DNA of 64,000 bases from Alkalicoccus daliensis (GCF_900103955.1 NZ_FNIL01000002.1:268485-332484); one strand, 5' to 3'. Positions 43,091 to 50,548 are shown, counted from the first letter of the stretch. Notes: generated by a model not told the origin, from the letters alone. A program made the numbers and translations.

Positions 43091-43234
43091 ATGACAAGAG
43101 TTCAAATAACAATAGTGGTAGCAACAGCAGTTTATATTGCTTTAGATTACGCTGATGTTGGTGGAACTATTGCTAAGATTATAGATTCAAAAGATTGGTA
43201 TAGAAATACCGGATGGATGGATATAGCACAATGA
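43091..43234 (+). CDS. 47-residue small protein
   Basis: ATG 43091 follows TTAGGAGGTCTTAC at ideal spacing. A hydrophobic start (Ile-Thr-Ile-Val-Val-Ala-Thr-Ala-Val-Tyr-Ile-Ala) and a polar Trp-containing tail suggest a membrane-associated peptide. It ends in a 4-bp ATGA overlap with the next gene, which suggests co-translation. Not recognised. Confidence 0.55.
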   Translation: MTRVQITIVVATAVYIALDYADVGGTIAKIIDSKDWYRNTGWMDIAQ

Positions 43235-43410
43235 AATACATAAGATATTTAATATATTTTATTATAATTAGTACGGTTTTTTACTTTATATCTCAATATG
43301 TCACTCAAGATAAACAAATATTAAATATGATTATAGGTTTTATACTCCTATTCATAGTGGCCTTTCCGTTAATGTATTTAGAATTCATTAAGATTCAAAA
43401 AAGATATTGA
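43231..43410 (+). CDS. 59-residue two-helix membrane protein
   Basis: ATG 43231 overlaps the previous stop. Helices at about 4-22 and 34-52 are flanked by Lys/Arg. An in-frame ATG at 43213 lies inside the upstream gene. Forms a two-gene unit with 43091-43234, closed by a terminator. Confidence 0.5.
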   Translation: MKYIRYLIYFIIISTVFYFISQYVTQDKQILNMIIGFILLFIVAFPLMYLEFIKIQKRY

Positions 43411-43429
43411 AATTAAAAAACATACTCCA

Positions 43430-43467
43430 GACAATAAAAGACGCCCATAAAAGCGTCTTTTATTGTC
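43430..43467 (+). terminator. Strong 15-bp terminator hairpin
   Basis: GACAATAAAAGACGC (43430-43444) and GCGTCTTTTATTGTC (43453-43467) with an 8-base loop. It is symmetric and may serve the minus strand too. Confidence 0.85.
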
Positions 43468-43507
43468 TATTCTTCTTTACTAATAAAATAGTTTTCTTTT
43501 CCCGACT

Positions 43508-43669
43508 TTACATAGCAACCACATGATACGCTGATACTTCTTCTTCATCCTGCGGATTATCCGTCTGCACCAAATCTCCTTTTTCTACATCATCAAGATT
43601 TAATTCTTTATGAATCGTTTTCAACCCTTCGCCATATGCAGAGTTAGGTTTGATAAGTATACTCTTTCT
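43508..43669 (-). pseudogene. 3' relic of an unknown gene
   Basis: A startless frame of 53 codons ending at TAA 43508 reads like protein (Tyr-Gly-Glu-Gly-Leu-Lys-Thr-Ile-His-Lys-Glu-Leu, then an acidic stretch and Tyr-His-Val-Val-Ala-Met). The 5' part is replaced by the XRE gene in the opposite direction. Family unknown. Confidence 0.4.
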
Positions 43670-43694
43670 TTATACAGTGAGCATCTCTGGATGC

Positions 43695-43937
43695 TTGATA
43701 CAAAATGATTCGATTAAAGATGCTTTAGATAGCGCTGAATACAGACGCAGCCGTATCGTTTTTCGAAGACGCATGGAACTAGGTCTCTCCCAAACAGCGC
43801 TTGCAGAGAAAGCAGGAGTTACTCAGAAAACAATCAGCCGAGTTGAGGGTGGAGACCCGGGGATAAGAACAAGTACGATCGAAAAGGTATATGCAGCGCT
43901 GGAGATGAAAGAAGAAGTATCTGCCGGAACAAATTGA
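43695..43937 (+). CDS. XRE-type HTH antitoxin-like protein
   Basis: The likely start is TTG 43695; upstream codons to 43650 are in frame but overlap the relic. The 80-residue product has a short helix (Asp-Ser-Ile-Lys-Asp-Ala-Leu) and an Xre HTH at about 20-72 (Leu-Gly-Leu-Ser-Gln-Thr-Ala-Leu-Ala-Glu-Lys-Ala-Gly-Val-Thr-Gln-Lys-Thr-Ile). This is the form of HigA-type antitoxins. No ribosome binding site is evident and no toxin lies upstream, so it may be an orphan. A deletion derivative of the same gene lies at 45147-45224. Confidence 0.6.
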   Translation: MIQNDSIKDALDSAEYRRSRIVFRRRMELGLSQTALAEKAGVTQKTISRVEGGDPGIRTSTIEKVYAALEMKEEVSAGTN

Positions 43938-43977
43938 TATTTTGCAGCTATATAGTATATAGATGAGGTGATGTTCA

Positions 43978-44250
43978 ATGAATTCTTTAAGTGAGTATGC
44001 TAAAAAAGAATTATTTGATGCTTTGCAGGGAAAAGAGTCAGGTGCTGTTGTTATAAATGGTAAGTTGTTTTCAATTGAAGTGATAAATTAAGATTCAGCT
44101 ATCGAGGATGACATCTCTGATACGTTATCAAAAGAAATGGATGAATATCCTGAACTTAAAGCTTCACTCACAAGGTATGTAAGCACCCCAGAAATGAAAA
44201 AGTATTCTGGAAGCGAGCTGAAAACCAGACGTAATGATAAAAGAAAATAA
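43978..44250 (+). pseudogene. Small gene interrupted by an in-frame TAA
   Basis: ATG 43978 after GATGAGGTG starts a 90-codon frame broken only by TAA at 44089-44091 (codon 38) and ending at TAA 44248. Both halves read as one polar protein: Leu-Ser-Glu-Tyr-Ala-Lys-Lys-Glu-Leu before, Asp-Glu-Tyr-Pro-Glu-Leu-Lys-Ala-Ser-Leu after. It resembles small antitoxin-like proteins but is not assigned to a family. It directly follows the XRE gene. Confidence 0.6.
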
Positions 44251-44349
44251 CAACATTCTTCCAATCATCCACTTCACTAACTAATTTTTGATCGAAGAGA
44301 GAAAGTACCCTGACTGGGAGGGCGCAAACTAAACAGCCTAAAGCGTCGG

Positions 44350-44886
44350 CTAAAAATCTTGGGTACAAGCTGACTCGTTTAATATATTTGGTAAGTAGCC
44401 CATATTTTCTACAGTAACAATATCTTCGTTAAATGGTTTTAAGATATTGTTAACATGCTTTTTACTCGTTATCTTTGGATACCCTAAGCAAACGTTTAAA
44501 ATACTATCAAGTTTTTTAGAAGAGCCTCCAATGAAGTACTGAGAAATATATGTACTATCTTCTGAAGCAACGATCACAAGTGGTGCAAAGTCCAATACAT
44601 ATTCAAGTTCTTCTTCTTTGATAAGTCGGTCTGCAGAAAATGCTGTTTTAAATTCAGGGGTATTGAAAGAGTTGATAGAACCATCTAATACATATAATAC
44701 AGATTTTCTGTAAATACAATAAACCCCCAAGATTGTTTTATCCGGTGGAATAAAAGGATCTTCCATTAAATGAGCAATTCTATCATCATCTTTCTCAATG
44801 GGAATTGCATGAAAACGAAGCACTATCATCTTATCTATAAAATCTATGCTTTTTGGTACAAAATCTTTTTCAGTGTAAGTGTGCAA
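44350..44886 (-). CDS. Hypothetical soluble protein
   Basis: TTG 44886 follows AAAGGGGGCAAATA. The 178-residue product has mixed alpha/beta structure with no signal peptide. Notable segments are Ile-Leu-Gly-Val-Tyr-Cys-Ile-Tyr-Arg and Leu-Val-Ile-Val-Ala-Ser-Glu-Asp. No family recognised. In an accessory region full of toxin-antitoxin genes, an immunity or antitoxin role is possible but unsupported. Confidence 0.5.
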   Translation of the reverse strand: MHTYTEKDFVPKSIDFIDKMIVLRFHAIPIEKDDDRIAHLMEDPFIPPDKTILGVYCIYRKSVLYVLDGSINSFNTPEFKTAFSADRLIKEEELEYVLDFAPLVIVASEDSTYISQYFIGGSSKKLDSILNVCLGYPKITSKKHVNNILKPFNEDIVTVENMGYLPNILNESACTQDF

Positions 44887-45146
44887 GGATATTTGCCCCC
44901 TTTCTTTTCATTCATATTTGAGTGACTGCTATGATTTCATAGTAATTATGAGGCAGGCGGGTAATATTTGCAATTCGTCGATACACTTGATCGCTCCTTA
45001 GATCATAAAGCGCTATGCCAAAGAAGCGATAACGGTAAAATCCTAAATGTTGTGGCTATATGATTATTTAAAACAAACAAAAAGAGAAAAATATTTTTTG
45101 AAGAGTGAGACATATGGCTGCATTACATGATTTGAGAAATCGTCTG

Positions 45147-45224
45147 ATGCAGGATCATTCGATCAAAGAAGCTTTATAGAGCGCTGGAGATGAAAGAAGA
45201 AGTATTTTCCTGGAAAAATTGATA
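45147..45224 (+). pseudogene. Deletion relic of an XRE antitoxin gene
   Basis: The sequence around 45147-45224 matches the start (Gln-Asp-His-Ser-Ile-Lys-Glu-Ala-Leu) and the end (GCGCTGGAGATGAAAGAAGA, then AAATTGATA-TTTGCA) of the gene at 43695-43937 but lacks the whole HTH core. The junction falls at AGCGCTG, which occurs twice in the intact copy, at 43730-43736 and about 43898-43904. So the core was lost by recombination between 7-bp direct repeats. A TAG now ends the frame at 45177. Confidence 0.7.
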
Positions 45225-45289
45225 CTTTGCAACTCAATGAAACTTCCGATTTTACTCCAAAAAATGTAAGATCGTTGATACACTGCCGC

Positions 45290-45328
45290 AAAACATCCGT
45301 GCCTATCGTATAAAGGGCGGATGTTTTT
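45290..45328 (+). terminator. Hairpin AAAACATCCG / CGGATGTTTT
   Basis: Perfect 10-bp stem (45290-45299 and 45318-45327) followed by TTG; no gene directly upstream is intact. Confidence 0.6.
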
Positions 45329-45342
45329 TGATACTGTGATTA

Positions 45343-45384
45343 TTTGAAAAGCACTTTCCGTTAATAAGGAAGCTGCTTTTCAAA
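45343..45384 (-). terminator. Terminator of the AbiE-like operon
   Basis: TTTGAAAAGCA (45343-45353) and TGCTTTTCAAA (45374-45384), with inner CTTTCC/GGAAG pairing. On the minus strand it overlaps the stop codon of 45380-45703. Confidence 0.65.
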
Positions 45385-45703
45385 CTATTTTGTGCGGAAG
45401 TATGGCGCTCTCTATAATGTCTCTAAGGGAGGCTGCTGCTGTATTATAAGAAACGTATTGTGATAAAAATTCCTGTGTATTTGTTTCGAAGTCGTGTTTG
45501 AAAAATTCTTGCTTTAAGATGCGTTGCAGAGAATCTGTTAAAAGGTATCCTTTATTAGAGGAATGTGTATTTTTGCCAGGCTTGCGTTTAAGAAGCAGGG
45601 AAACATAGTAGTCTTTTTCCACTTGAAATTCTTCCAAATTATATTCACCTGCTGTACTCTCAATAATTTCTCTGAAGTTCTCTTTCTCTTTATGTAAATT
45701 CAT
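45380..45703 (-). pseudogene. AbiEii-type nucleotidyltransferase toxin with the core deleted
   Basis: ATG 45703 overlaps the end of the AbiEi-like gene by 14 bp. The 107 residues keep the AbiEii N-terminus (Phe-Arg-Glu-Ile-Ile-Glu-Ser-Thr-Ala, Val-Glu-Lys-Asp-Tyr-Tyr-Val-Ser-Leu-Leu-Leu, about 8-37) and the C-terminal helices. The nucleotidyltransferase core (Gly-Gly-Thr-Ser, Asp-x-Asp) that normally fills about 200 residues is gone, with a clean in-frame join near residue 40. Normal members have about 290-310 residues. Without the core it cannot transfer nucleotides. Confidence 0.75.
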
Positions 45704-46322
45704 CCATAATCCCCGCCTCATAAAATTTCACTTTCACTTCTGGTGAGTAGACATTTAAATAAGATTGTATCTTTTGCTTATTAAGGGGGATTTCCTTCAG
45801 ATAATCCCTGATTTTTAACATTGCGGCATCGATCGGCTCTTCACTGACACGTTCAAAATCGTTTACCAGCTCAATGACTTGAAACAACTTGTAATTTTGC
45901 GCATTTACTGTTGCCTTCGGCTGTTTAATGATGACTCTTTTATTGTAAAAAGTGACTTCTCTTTTAGCAGAGGACGTATTGTTCGTTACAATTGTCGGGA
46001 TGCTTGCGGTTTGCGTAGTTAATCCCAACGCATTGGCGAAATTAATTCCTGTTTTATACCCAATGATTTCGCCGTTATCGTAAAGGTATTTTTTACTGAC
46101 GATTTTATCAACACTTAATTTCGGATGTTTCAGGAGAGCGTTTTTTCGAGGAATAAAATAAATTCCTTTTCCTACCTTAGTTAGGTAGCCATTATCTGAA
46201 AGTCTTTTGATGACCTGTCTGAACGTATTCGGATTCATCTGAAAATCTTCTTTTAAATCTTTTGTAAAGATGGGTTCGTTATAGCCATATTTCGTGACAA
46301 TGCGGTCGTAAATTTCCTTCAT
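45690..46322 (-). CDS. AbiEi-like antitoxin (DUF6088 type)
   Basis: ATG 46322 follows AGGAGGTGTTTTAA. The 210-residue protein has an N-terminal winged helix (about 1-55, Phe-Thr-Lys-Asp-Leu...Phe-Arg-Gln-Val-Ile-Lys-Arg-Leu-Ser-Asp-Asn-Gly-Tyr-Leu, Gly-Lys-Gly-Ile-Tyr-Phe) and a C-terminal AbiEi-like domain with Tyr-Lys-Thr-Gly, Asn-Ala-Leu-Gly-Leu-Thr-Thr-Gln. This is the antitoxin and autorepressor of type IV AbiE systems. It is intact, while its toxin has lost the catalytic core. Confidence 0.8.
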   Translation of the reverse strand: MKEIYDRIVTKYGYNEPIFTKDLKEDFQMNPNTFRQVIKRLSDNGYLTKVGKGIYFIPRKNALLKHPKLSVDKIVSKKYLYDNGEIIGYKTGINFANALGLTTQTASIPTIVTNNTSSAKREVTFYNKRVIIKQPKATVNAQNYKLFQVIELVNDFERVSEEPIDAAMLKIRDYLKEIPLNKQKIQSYLNVYSPEVKVKFYEAGIMDEFT

Positions 46323-46362
46323 TTAAAACACCTCCTATACGTATTGTAACATTAATTAATAA

Positions 46363-46695
46363 GTGGCACAAAAAATGTTACAAATGCTTTTTTATGTGTT
46401 CCTGTCAATCAATTATCATCATTCAAGCATTATGAATTTTGCTTTTGAGCAAAATGGAGAAGTGGCTCTTGGGGTTCCCTTTACCTCTTCAATGGGTGAA
46501 GAATCTAGTGAGCTGAATAGAGGAGAACCATTCATAGAAAGTGTTTCTGCAGATTCTACTGAACAAGACTATCCAGAGCTTGATCAAGAATACACCTTAA
46601 CTGTGGAGCCTTATTTCTATTTAGAGGAGGAGGAACCAAGAGAAGCTATAAATGAACCATATATTGAAGTGAGTGTTATATTTACCGACGAATAG
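46363..46695 (+). pseudogene. Probable relic of an acidic secreted protein
   Basis: A 110-codon frame from GTG 46363 has no ribosome binding site and no proper signal peptide. From about residue 24 it is acidic beta-rich sequence (Phe-Ala-Phe-Glu-Gln-Asn-Gly-Glu-Val-Ala-Leu) ending Glu-Val-Ser-Val-Ile-Phe-Thr-Asp-Glu. It looks like the C-terminal part of an extracellular protein joined to unrelated DNA. Confidence 0.35.
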
Positions 46696-46913
46696 TTTTG
46701 ATTTTCGTGTTAAAGAAGAACAAAGGTCGGTCGTTTTCAGAAGGAGCCGAATGTCCGAGCGCCATCTCTGAGTTTCATTATCATAGTCCTATTTTTACTA
46801 TCGAAGGAAAATGCTATAGCGAATTCGAAAGTATAGAAATATGTAATACTTGATGTTTGTAGATACTGCGTATATACATTAAATATAAACAGTACTTTAA
46901 GGAGTTGAATCGG

Positions 46914-47195
46914 ATGGCGCAGATAAATAATAAAGTGAGTCATCGAGAAGCTAAACTTCAAAATTGGGGAAACAGCAAAGCAGTCCGGCTAACGAAAGAA
47001 ATACTGGAGGAAGCCGGTTTTAATGAAACTGAAGATGTGGTTTTTAATGTTGAAGTGGAACACAATCGAATTTCTTTAGTGCCAAAAAGTAAATTGACCC
47101 CGTTTCAAAAGTTGTTTGAGGGATACACTGGCGGAAAACCCGAGCTAAAAGCTTATTGGGATGAAGCAGAACCAGTCGGCAAAGAAGATTGGTAA
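46914..47195 (+). CDS. mazE: MazE-like antitoxin
   Basis: ATG 46914 follows AAGGAGTTGAATC. The 93-residue protein has the MazE/AbrB-type swapped-hairpin N-terminus with the typical Trp-Gly-Asn-Ser-Lys-Ala-Val-Arg-Leu (about 16-24). The acidic C-terminal tail should wrap the toxin (Trp-Asp-Glu-Ala-Glu-Pro). Members repress their own operon and neutralise MazF. Intact; the mazF gene downstream is broken. Confidence 0.85.
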   Translation: MAQINNKVSHREAKLQNWGNSKAVRLTKEILEEAGFNETEDVVFNVEVEHNRISLVPKSKLTPFQKLFEGYTGGKPELKAYWDEAEPVGKEDW

Positions 47196-47278
47196 TTTGC
47201 TAATTGGATAAAAATTGATCTGCCTGTACATCATCCTGCGTGGAAAAGTACAGGCATTCATTAATTGGAGGAGATACA

Positions 47279-47628
47279 GTGACCAGATTTTTTAAAGCAG
47301 GTGACATCATAAAGATCGATATGTCTCCCGCATCAGGGCACGAACAACAAGGATACCGACCAGCTATCGTTGTTTCAGAAGAAAATGTACATAAACAGAC
47401 AGATTTAATTTGGGCCCTGCCCATCACAAATACTTATAGCCGATAAATGGCAGAACCAAGAATAATAAGACGAGCGGACAAATTATTCAAACAACAAGGT
47501 ATGTACTGTGTGAAAAGATAAAAGCGATTGACCCCCTGGCTAAAAGAGCCAAATTCACAGATGAAGCTAAGAGAGACCTGATAGAAAAGTGCAAGGCTAT
47601 AATTGGTGCAATTACTTATATAGGGTAA
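47279..47628 (+). pseudogene. mazF: Frameshifted MazF endoribonuclease toxin
   Basis: GTG 47279 follows TTGGAGGAGATACA. Codons 1-55 match MazF (Phe-Lys-Ala-Gly-Asp-Ile-Ile, Gly-His-Glu-Gln-Gln-Gly-Tyr-Arg-Pro-Ala-Ile-Val-Val-Ser, Ala-Leu-Pro-Ile-Thr-Asn-Thr), then the frame stops at TAA 47444. In another frame the missing half continues: Ser-Gly-Gln-Ile-Ile-Gln, Tyr-Val-Leu-Cys-Glu-Lys-Ile-Lys-Ala-Ile-Asp, to TAA 47628. One lost base, probably a C near 47440, explains the lesion. The truncated product lacks the second half of the dimer and active-site fold. Confidence 0.82.
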
Positions 47629-47637
47629 ATCAATCAG

Positions 47638-47664
47638 AGACCAATCATAGTGCTTGGTCTTTTT
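47638..47664 (+). terminator. Terminator of the mazEF operon
   Basis: AGACCAA (47638-47644) and TTGGTCT (47654-47660) then TTTT. Confidence 0.7.
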
Positions 47665-47735
47665 AGTGCAAAAGGCAACCGTCCCGTTTCACGCTGGTCC
47701 GTGAAATGTTCCTTTAATAAGAGTCAGTTATAAAG

Positions 47736-47834
47736 ATGAGACTATTAATAAGTTTATTCGTTGTTATCTTTACAGGGGTTTTACTATATGTAAATAGACC
47801 CCCTAAACCCACGAATGAGAGCACAGCCTGGTAA
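47736..47834 (+). CDS. 32-residue membrane microprotein
   Basis: ATG 47736 has only a weak purine stretch upstream. One hydrophobic helix (about 3-18) is followed by a Pro-rich tail (Arg-Pro-Pro-Lys-Pro). It ends 31 bp before a terminator hairpin. Possibly real, but unsupported by any family. Confidence 0.35.
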   Translation: MRLLISLFVVIFTGVLLYVNRPPKPTNESTAW

Positions 47835-47864
47835 ATTTATGATAATAGTAACAAAATAAGAAAA

Positions 47865-47903
47865 CGGCAGTACAAGGATTAAACCCTGCGCTGCCGCTTT
47901 TTT
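47865..47903 (+). terminator. Hairpin CGGCAG / CTGCCG with T tail
   Basis: CGGCAG (47865-47870) and CTGCCG (47891-47896) with extra inner GG/CC pairing, followed by CTTTTTTC. Confidence 0.6.
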
Positions 47904-47966
47904 CTTGTGGGGAAACTATATTAAACTGCTGACGAAGAAAGGCTTTTATGTTTATTAAAGAATGAA

Positions 47967-48284
47967 TCAATTTTTTACTTTTTCAGGCTTGTCCCTGTAT
48001 TCGGGAGTGATGACTGATAATTCACCTAAAGCGTAGAATATTTTATTATAAGTATCCGAAGTGGCATTAGCGTCGCCTGATTCTACCTTGGAAAGAGTAG
48101 ATTGTGTGATATTACTGCCATTTTTACGGATTTCAACGATCAATTCCTGCTGAGTCAGACCAAGTTCGATTCTTCTTTTAAGAATCTTTTTTCCCATTAG
48201 CACAGAAAAGCTGTTTAAATGTTTTTCAGTCCCTGGCACTTGCTTTAACATCTGCATAACATCGTCGAAATTTTTCCTGGTCAT
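47967..48284 (-). CDS. XRE-type HTH antitoxin, HigA-like
   Basis: ATG 48284 lies inside the toxin frame and follows GGAGATGATTCAA. The 105-residue protein has an Xre HTH at about 30-90 (Arg-Ile-Glu-Leu-Gly-Leu-Thr-Gln-Gln-Glu-Leu, then Ile-Thr-Gln-Ser-Thr-Leu-Ser-Lys-Val-Glu-Ser-Gly). Toxin-then-antitoxin order matches HigBA. It should repress the palindromic promoter at 48740-48788. Intact, while the toxin is frameshifted. Confidence 0.78.
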   Translation of the reverse strand: MTRKNFDDVMQMLKQVPGTEKHLNSFSVLMGKKILKRRIELGLTQQELIVEIRKNGSNITQSTLSKVESGDANATSDTYNKIFYALGELSVITPEYRDKPEKVKN

Positions 48285-48733
48285 TTGAATCATCTCCTTT
48301 TTGCTGTGATTCAAAAAAATTCCTCATCATCTTTTCACTTTTTATTACTGCAGCTTCAAACTCTTGAGAGAAAGTATACTTTTTAATAACAGCCTGCGTA
48401 AAATATAAATATTGGTTAAATTCATCCTCTTTATAAAAGAAAATTGCTCTAAATGCACCTGTCGCAGGCCAGTTAACTCTGAGTTCAAGTAATGGTGGGT
48501 GGTCATCAAGCTCTTTCACAAATTCTGCTAATGTAATTATATGTCCCTCTATGGATTCCCCTATTAAATTCCTTAGACGTTTAGGGGGAACTCCAATTTC
48601 TTCCATGTAATTAAATGCCTGCGTGATTCGATGCGATAACTCTCTGTAGTTTTCGTCTTCATAAGCAGTTATTGCTATCTACCATTGGCTGATTACCATT
48701 TTCATCTTCAAGAAATTCTATTACGATTGTCAT
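48226..48733 (-). pseudogene. Frameshifted HigB/Gp49-like toxin
   Basis: ATG 48733 opens Met-Thr-Ile-Val-Ile-Glu-Phe-Leu-Glu-Asp and stops after 24 codons. The next frame (from about 48673) carries on as an intact Gp49/RelE-type toxin with Leu-Leu-Glu-Leu-Arg-Val-Asn-Trp...Phe-Arg-Ala-Ile-Phe-Phe-Tyr-Lys and Ile-Lys-Lys-Tyr-Thr-Phe-Ser-Gln-Glu-Phe. One extra base near 48680 explains it. The C-terminal 19 codons overlap the antitoxin start. An internal ATG at 48606 could still yield 126 residues lacking the N-terminal strand. Confidence 0.7.
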
Positions 48734-48739
48734 GGAAAT

Positions 48740-48788
48740 ATATCATACAAGATATAAATATTCAATCAATTTATATCCTATATGATAT
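48740..48788. promoter_or_regulatory. 20-bp inverted repeat, operator of the HigBA-like operon
   Basis: Arms 48740-48759 (ATATCATACAAGATATAAAT) and 48769-48788 are inverted copies with 18 of 20 matches and a 9-base spacer. It lies 7 bp upstream of the toxin ATG, where the antitoxin would bind. Confidence 0.7.
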
Positions 48789-49050
48789 AAACACCCCACT
48801 TACTTAGAAATATATTCTGTTCAATCTATCTATATTACAGAACGTTTGTTCCTGTTTCATCAATTATAAATAGAATGATTTAATAATCCTGATTGCAAAA
48901 GGTTATTCTCAAAGAGTCTTATGTAAAACTATTCCTATGATAATTTTTAAAAGGGCAATACGATTTATGATACACTCTATTTATCAAAAATTACCAACAA
49001 CAGAGCAATCCTATAAATATAAAATTTAAAGAGAATAGGGGGAGTTTCAT

Positions 49051-49599
49051 TTGTTAGATAGAAAAAAATTATTCATAATTTTTCTCGGAATTTTCGTCAC
49101 AGGTTATGGAACTTTGGCAATTATTGAAACTTTAAATATGAATTTTGATACTGTAGAAGAAGCATTCGAAGATTTTCTAATGGAAGAGCACGAGAGTGAG
49201 GCGCTTGCGTCCAGTGCTGCTAATAACAGCTCATATTATGAAGACGACAAATACACTTTTGTCGCTTATGAGGTAAATAATAAGATTGCTGTAGTGCACT
49301 TTGAGGAAGGAATTTTCGGATGGAGCTGGAGAGGTGTCTCCCGGTATGACAGCGAAGTCAGATCTTCTTTAAATTCGAGTATCTGGCAGTCCGAGGATGA
49401 AATTACAATACATGGAGTCATTCCCGACACAATATCAAATAAAGTAGTGAAAGTGAAGGCAGGGAATGAAGAGGCAGAAATATTGGAGCTGGATGATAAT
49501 TTGCGCGTGTATATTTTGCATATAAATGAGGGGACAGAAGAATCAGAAAATATTCAGGTGCGCTTTTTTGATGAAAATGGAGAAGAAATTCAATTATAG
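49051..49599 (+). CDS. Membrane-anchored extracytoplasmic protein
   Basis: TTG 49051 follows ATAGGGGGAGTTTC. The 182-residue protein has one N-terminal helix (about 6-26, no lipobox), then an acidic extracellular domain with Trp-Ser-Trp-Arg-Gly-Val-Ser and several strands (about 60-180). Unknown family. Monocistronic. Confidence 0.6.
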   Translation: MLDRKKLFIIFLGIFVTGYGTLAIIETLNMNFDTVEEAFEDFLMEEHESEALASSAANNSSYYEDDKYTFVAYEVNNKIAVVHFEEGIFGWSWRGVSRYDSEVRSSLNSSIWQSEDEITIHGVIPDTISNKVVKVKAGNEEAEILELDDNLRVYILHINEGTEESENIQVRFFDENGEEIQL

Positions 49600-49846
49600 G
49601 GGCGTCAGAATTTAAACTTCTCTGAATTTTTGTTTTAATTTCGTACAAAAACTTAAGCCTTATAGAAGAAAGCAGATTGCGGTTTTAAACAGTCTGAAAC
49701 TTAAAAGTATTCAAATTTCTACTAATTAATGTAAAATTTTAGTTGACTATTACCATTGTACAAATTAAGATAATCTTAACTATTGGAGAAGATAAATATT
49801 TGTAATTCTTCACTATACATAAATTATTCGAGGAGGAAGTGCAGCA

Positions 49847-49951
49847 GTGAGTAGGAGCTTAAAAAGAGTACTTATTACAATTTGTATAATTTTTATTGTT
49901 TTTGTTCTGATCGGAGTGGTCTCGATTTACAGCATTCCTTCAAGTTCATAA
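49847..49951 (+). CDS. 34-residue membrane microprotein
   Basis: GTG 49847 follows GAGGAGGAAGTGCAGCA. The product is a basic start (Ser-Arg-Ser-Leu-Lys-Arg), one hydrophobic helix (about 8-26) and a short Ser/Pro tail. A terminator follows at once, so it is a separate transcription unit. No family known. Confidence 0.6.
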   Translation: MSRSLKRVLITICIIFIVFVLIGVVSIYSIPSSS

Positions 49952-49960
49952 GATTTATTG

Positions 49961-49998
49961 AGCAAAACTTTTTAACGTGGATAAGTTTTGCTTTTTTT
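49961..49998 (+). terminator. Terminator after the microprotein gene
   Basis: AGCAAAACTT (49961-49970) and AAGTTTTGCT (49983-49992), then a T run. Confidence 0.8.
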
Positions 49999-50114
49999 AT
50001 ATACTATATGTTTAGTAGGACAATTTTTTAAATAGTTGTCTAAAACTCATGAAACTAAAAAGATCGCATAGTGGTCATTAAATCCTTGGAGGATAAATAT
50101 GGGAGAGTCATCGA

Positions 50115-50291
50115 ATGAAATATAAATTACTTTTCATGGTCGTGCTTGTCTCTGTACTGGGAAGTTCTCTTGTTAGTGGAATAGATATAATAGACTTTAG
50201 AATGAAATCCATTATATATATTGTTGCAATGATATCTTTAATTATTGTAGGTTTTATTAGTGTTCGTAAAAATAAACTAACAGGAATTTGA
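50115..50291 (+). CDS. 58-residue two-helix membrane protein
   Basis: ATG 50115 follows GGGAGAG. Helices at about 4-20 and 31-49, basic end. Just upstream, ATG 50099 after TTGGAGGATAAAT opens an 8-codon frame that overlaps this start, so a tiny leader peptide is possible. Function unknown. Confidence 0.5.
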   Translation: MKYKLLFMVVLVSVLGSSLVSGIDIIDFRMKSIIYIVAMISLIIVGFISVRKNKLTGI

Positions 50292-50323
50292 AAATATTTT
50301 CCAGTTTTTTCTTTGATATTTTG

Positions 50324-50548
50324 TTATGGCAGTAAATCTAATTCTTTCCTCATATCATCGAAGGAAAAGTCACTGGGATTGGATTCTTACTCTTTTATCG
50401 CCAGCGTATAAAGTTCTAAATCGATATTATTTTCAATATGTTCTAAAACAATAGCACGAAATAATTCAGATCCGCTCATATTATTACTTTTGGCAAATTC
50501 TTTAAATAACTTTTCTTCCTCCTCAGGTAACCATAATATTACTGACAA
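50324..50548 (-). pseudogene. RelB-like (DUF6290) antitoxin with an in-frame TAA
   Basis: TTG 50548 follows GGAGGAGAAGTAA. The first 53 codons form a complete ribbon-helix-helix (Ser-Val-Ile-Leu-Trp-Leu-Pro-Glu-Glu-Glu-Glu, then Met-Ser-Gly-Ser-Glu-Leu-Phe-Arg). At 50389-50387 a TAA interrupts, and the frame then continues Asn-Pro-Ser-Asp-Phe-Ser-Phe-Asp-Asp-Met-Arg-Lys-Glu-Leu, the usual toxin-binding tail, to TAA 50324. The short form may still bind DNA but lacks the tail. No RelE gene follows. Related to 5160-5348. Confidence 0.7.

Noticed and set aside
49051..49599. Lipoprotein call for this anchored protein
   Set aside because: The N-terminal helix has no cysteine-containing lipobox.
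43978..50548. Reassigned TAA codon (altered genetic code)
   Set aside because: Conserved genes in the same window (ddl and dozens of others) use TAA as the normal stop, so the internal TAA codons are lesions.
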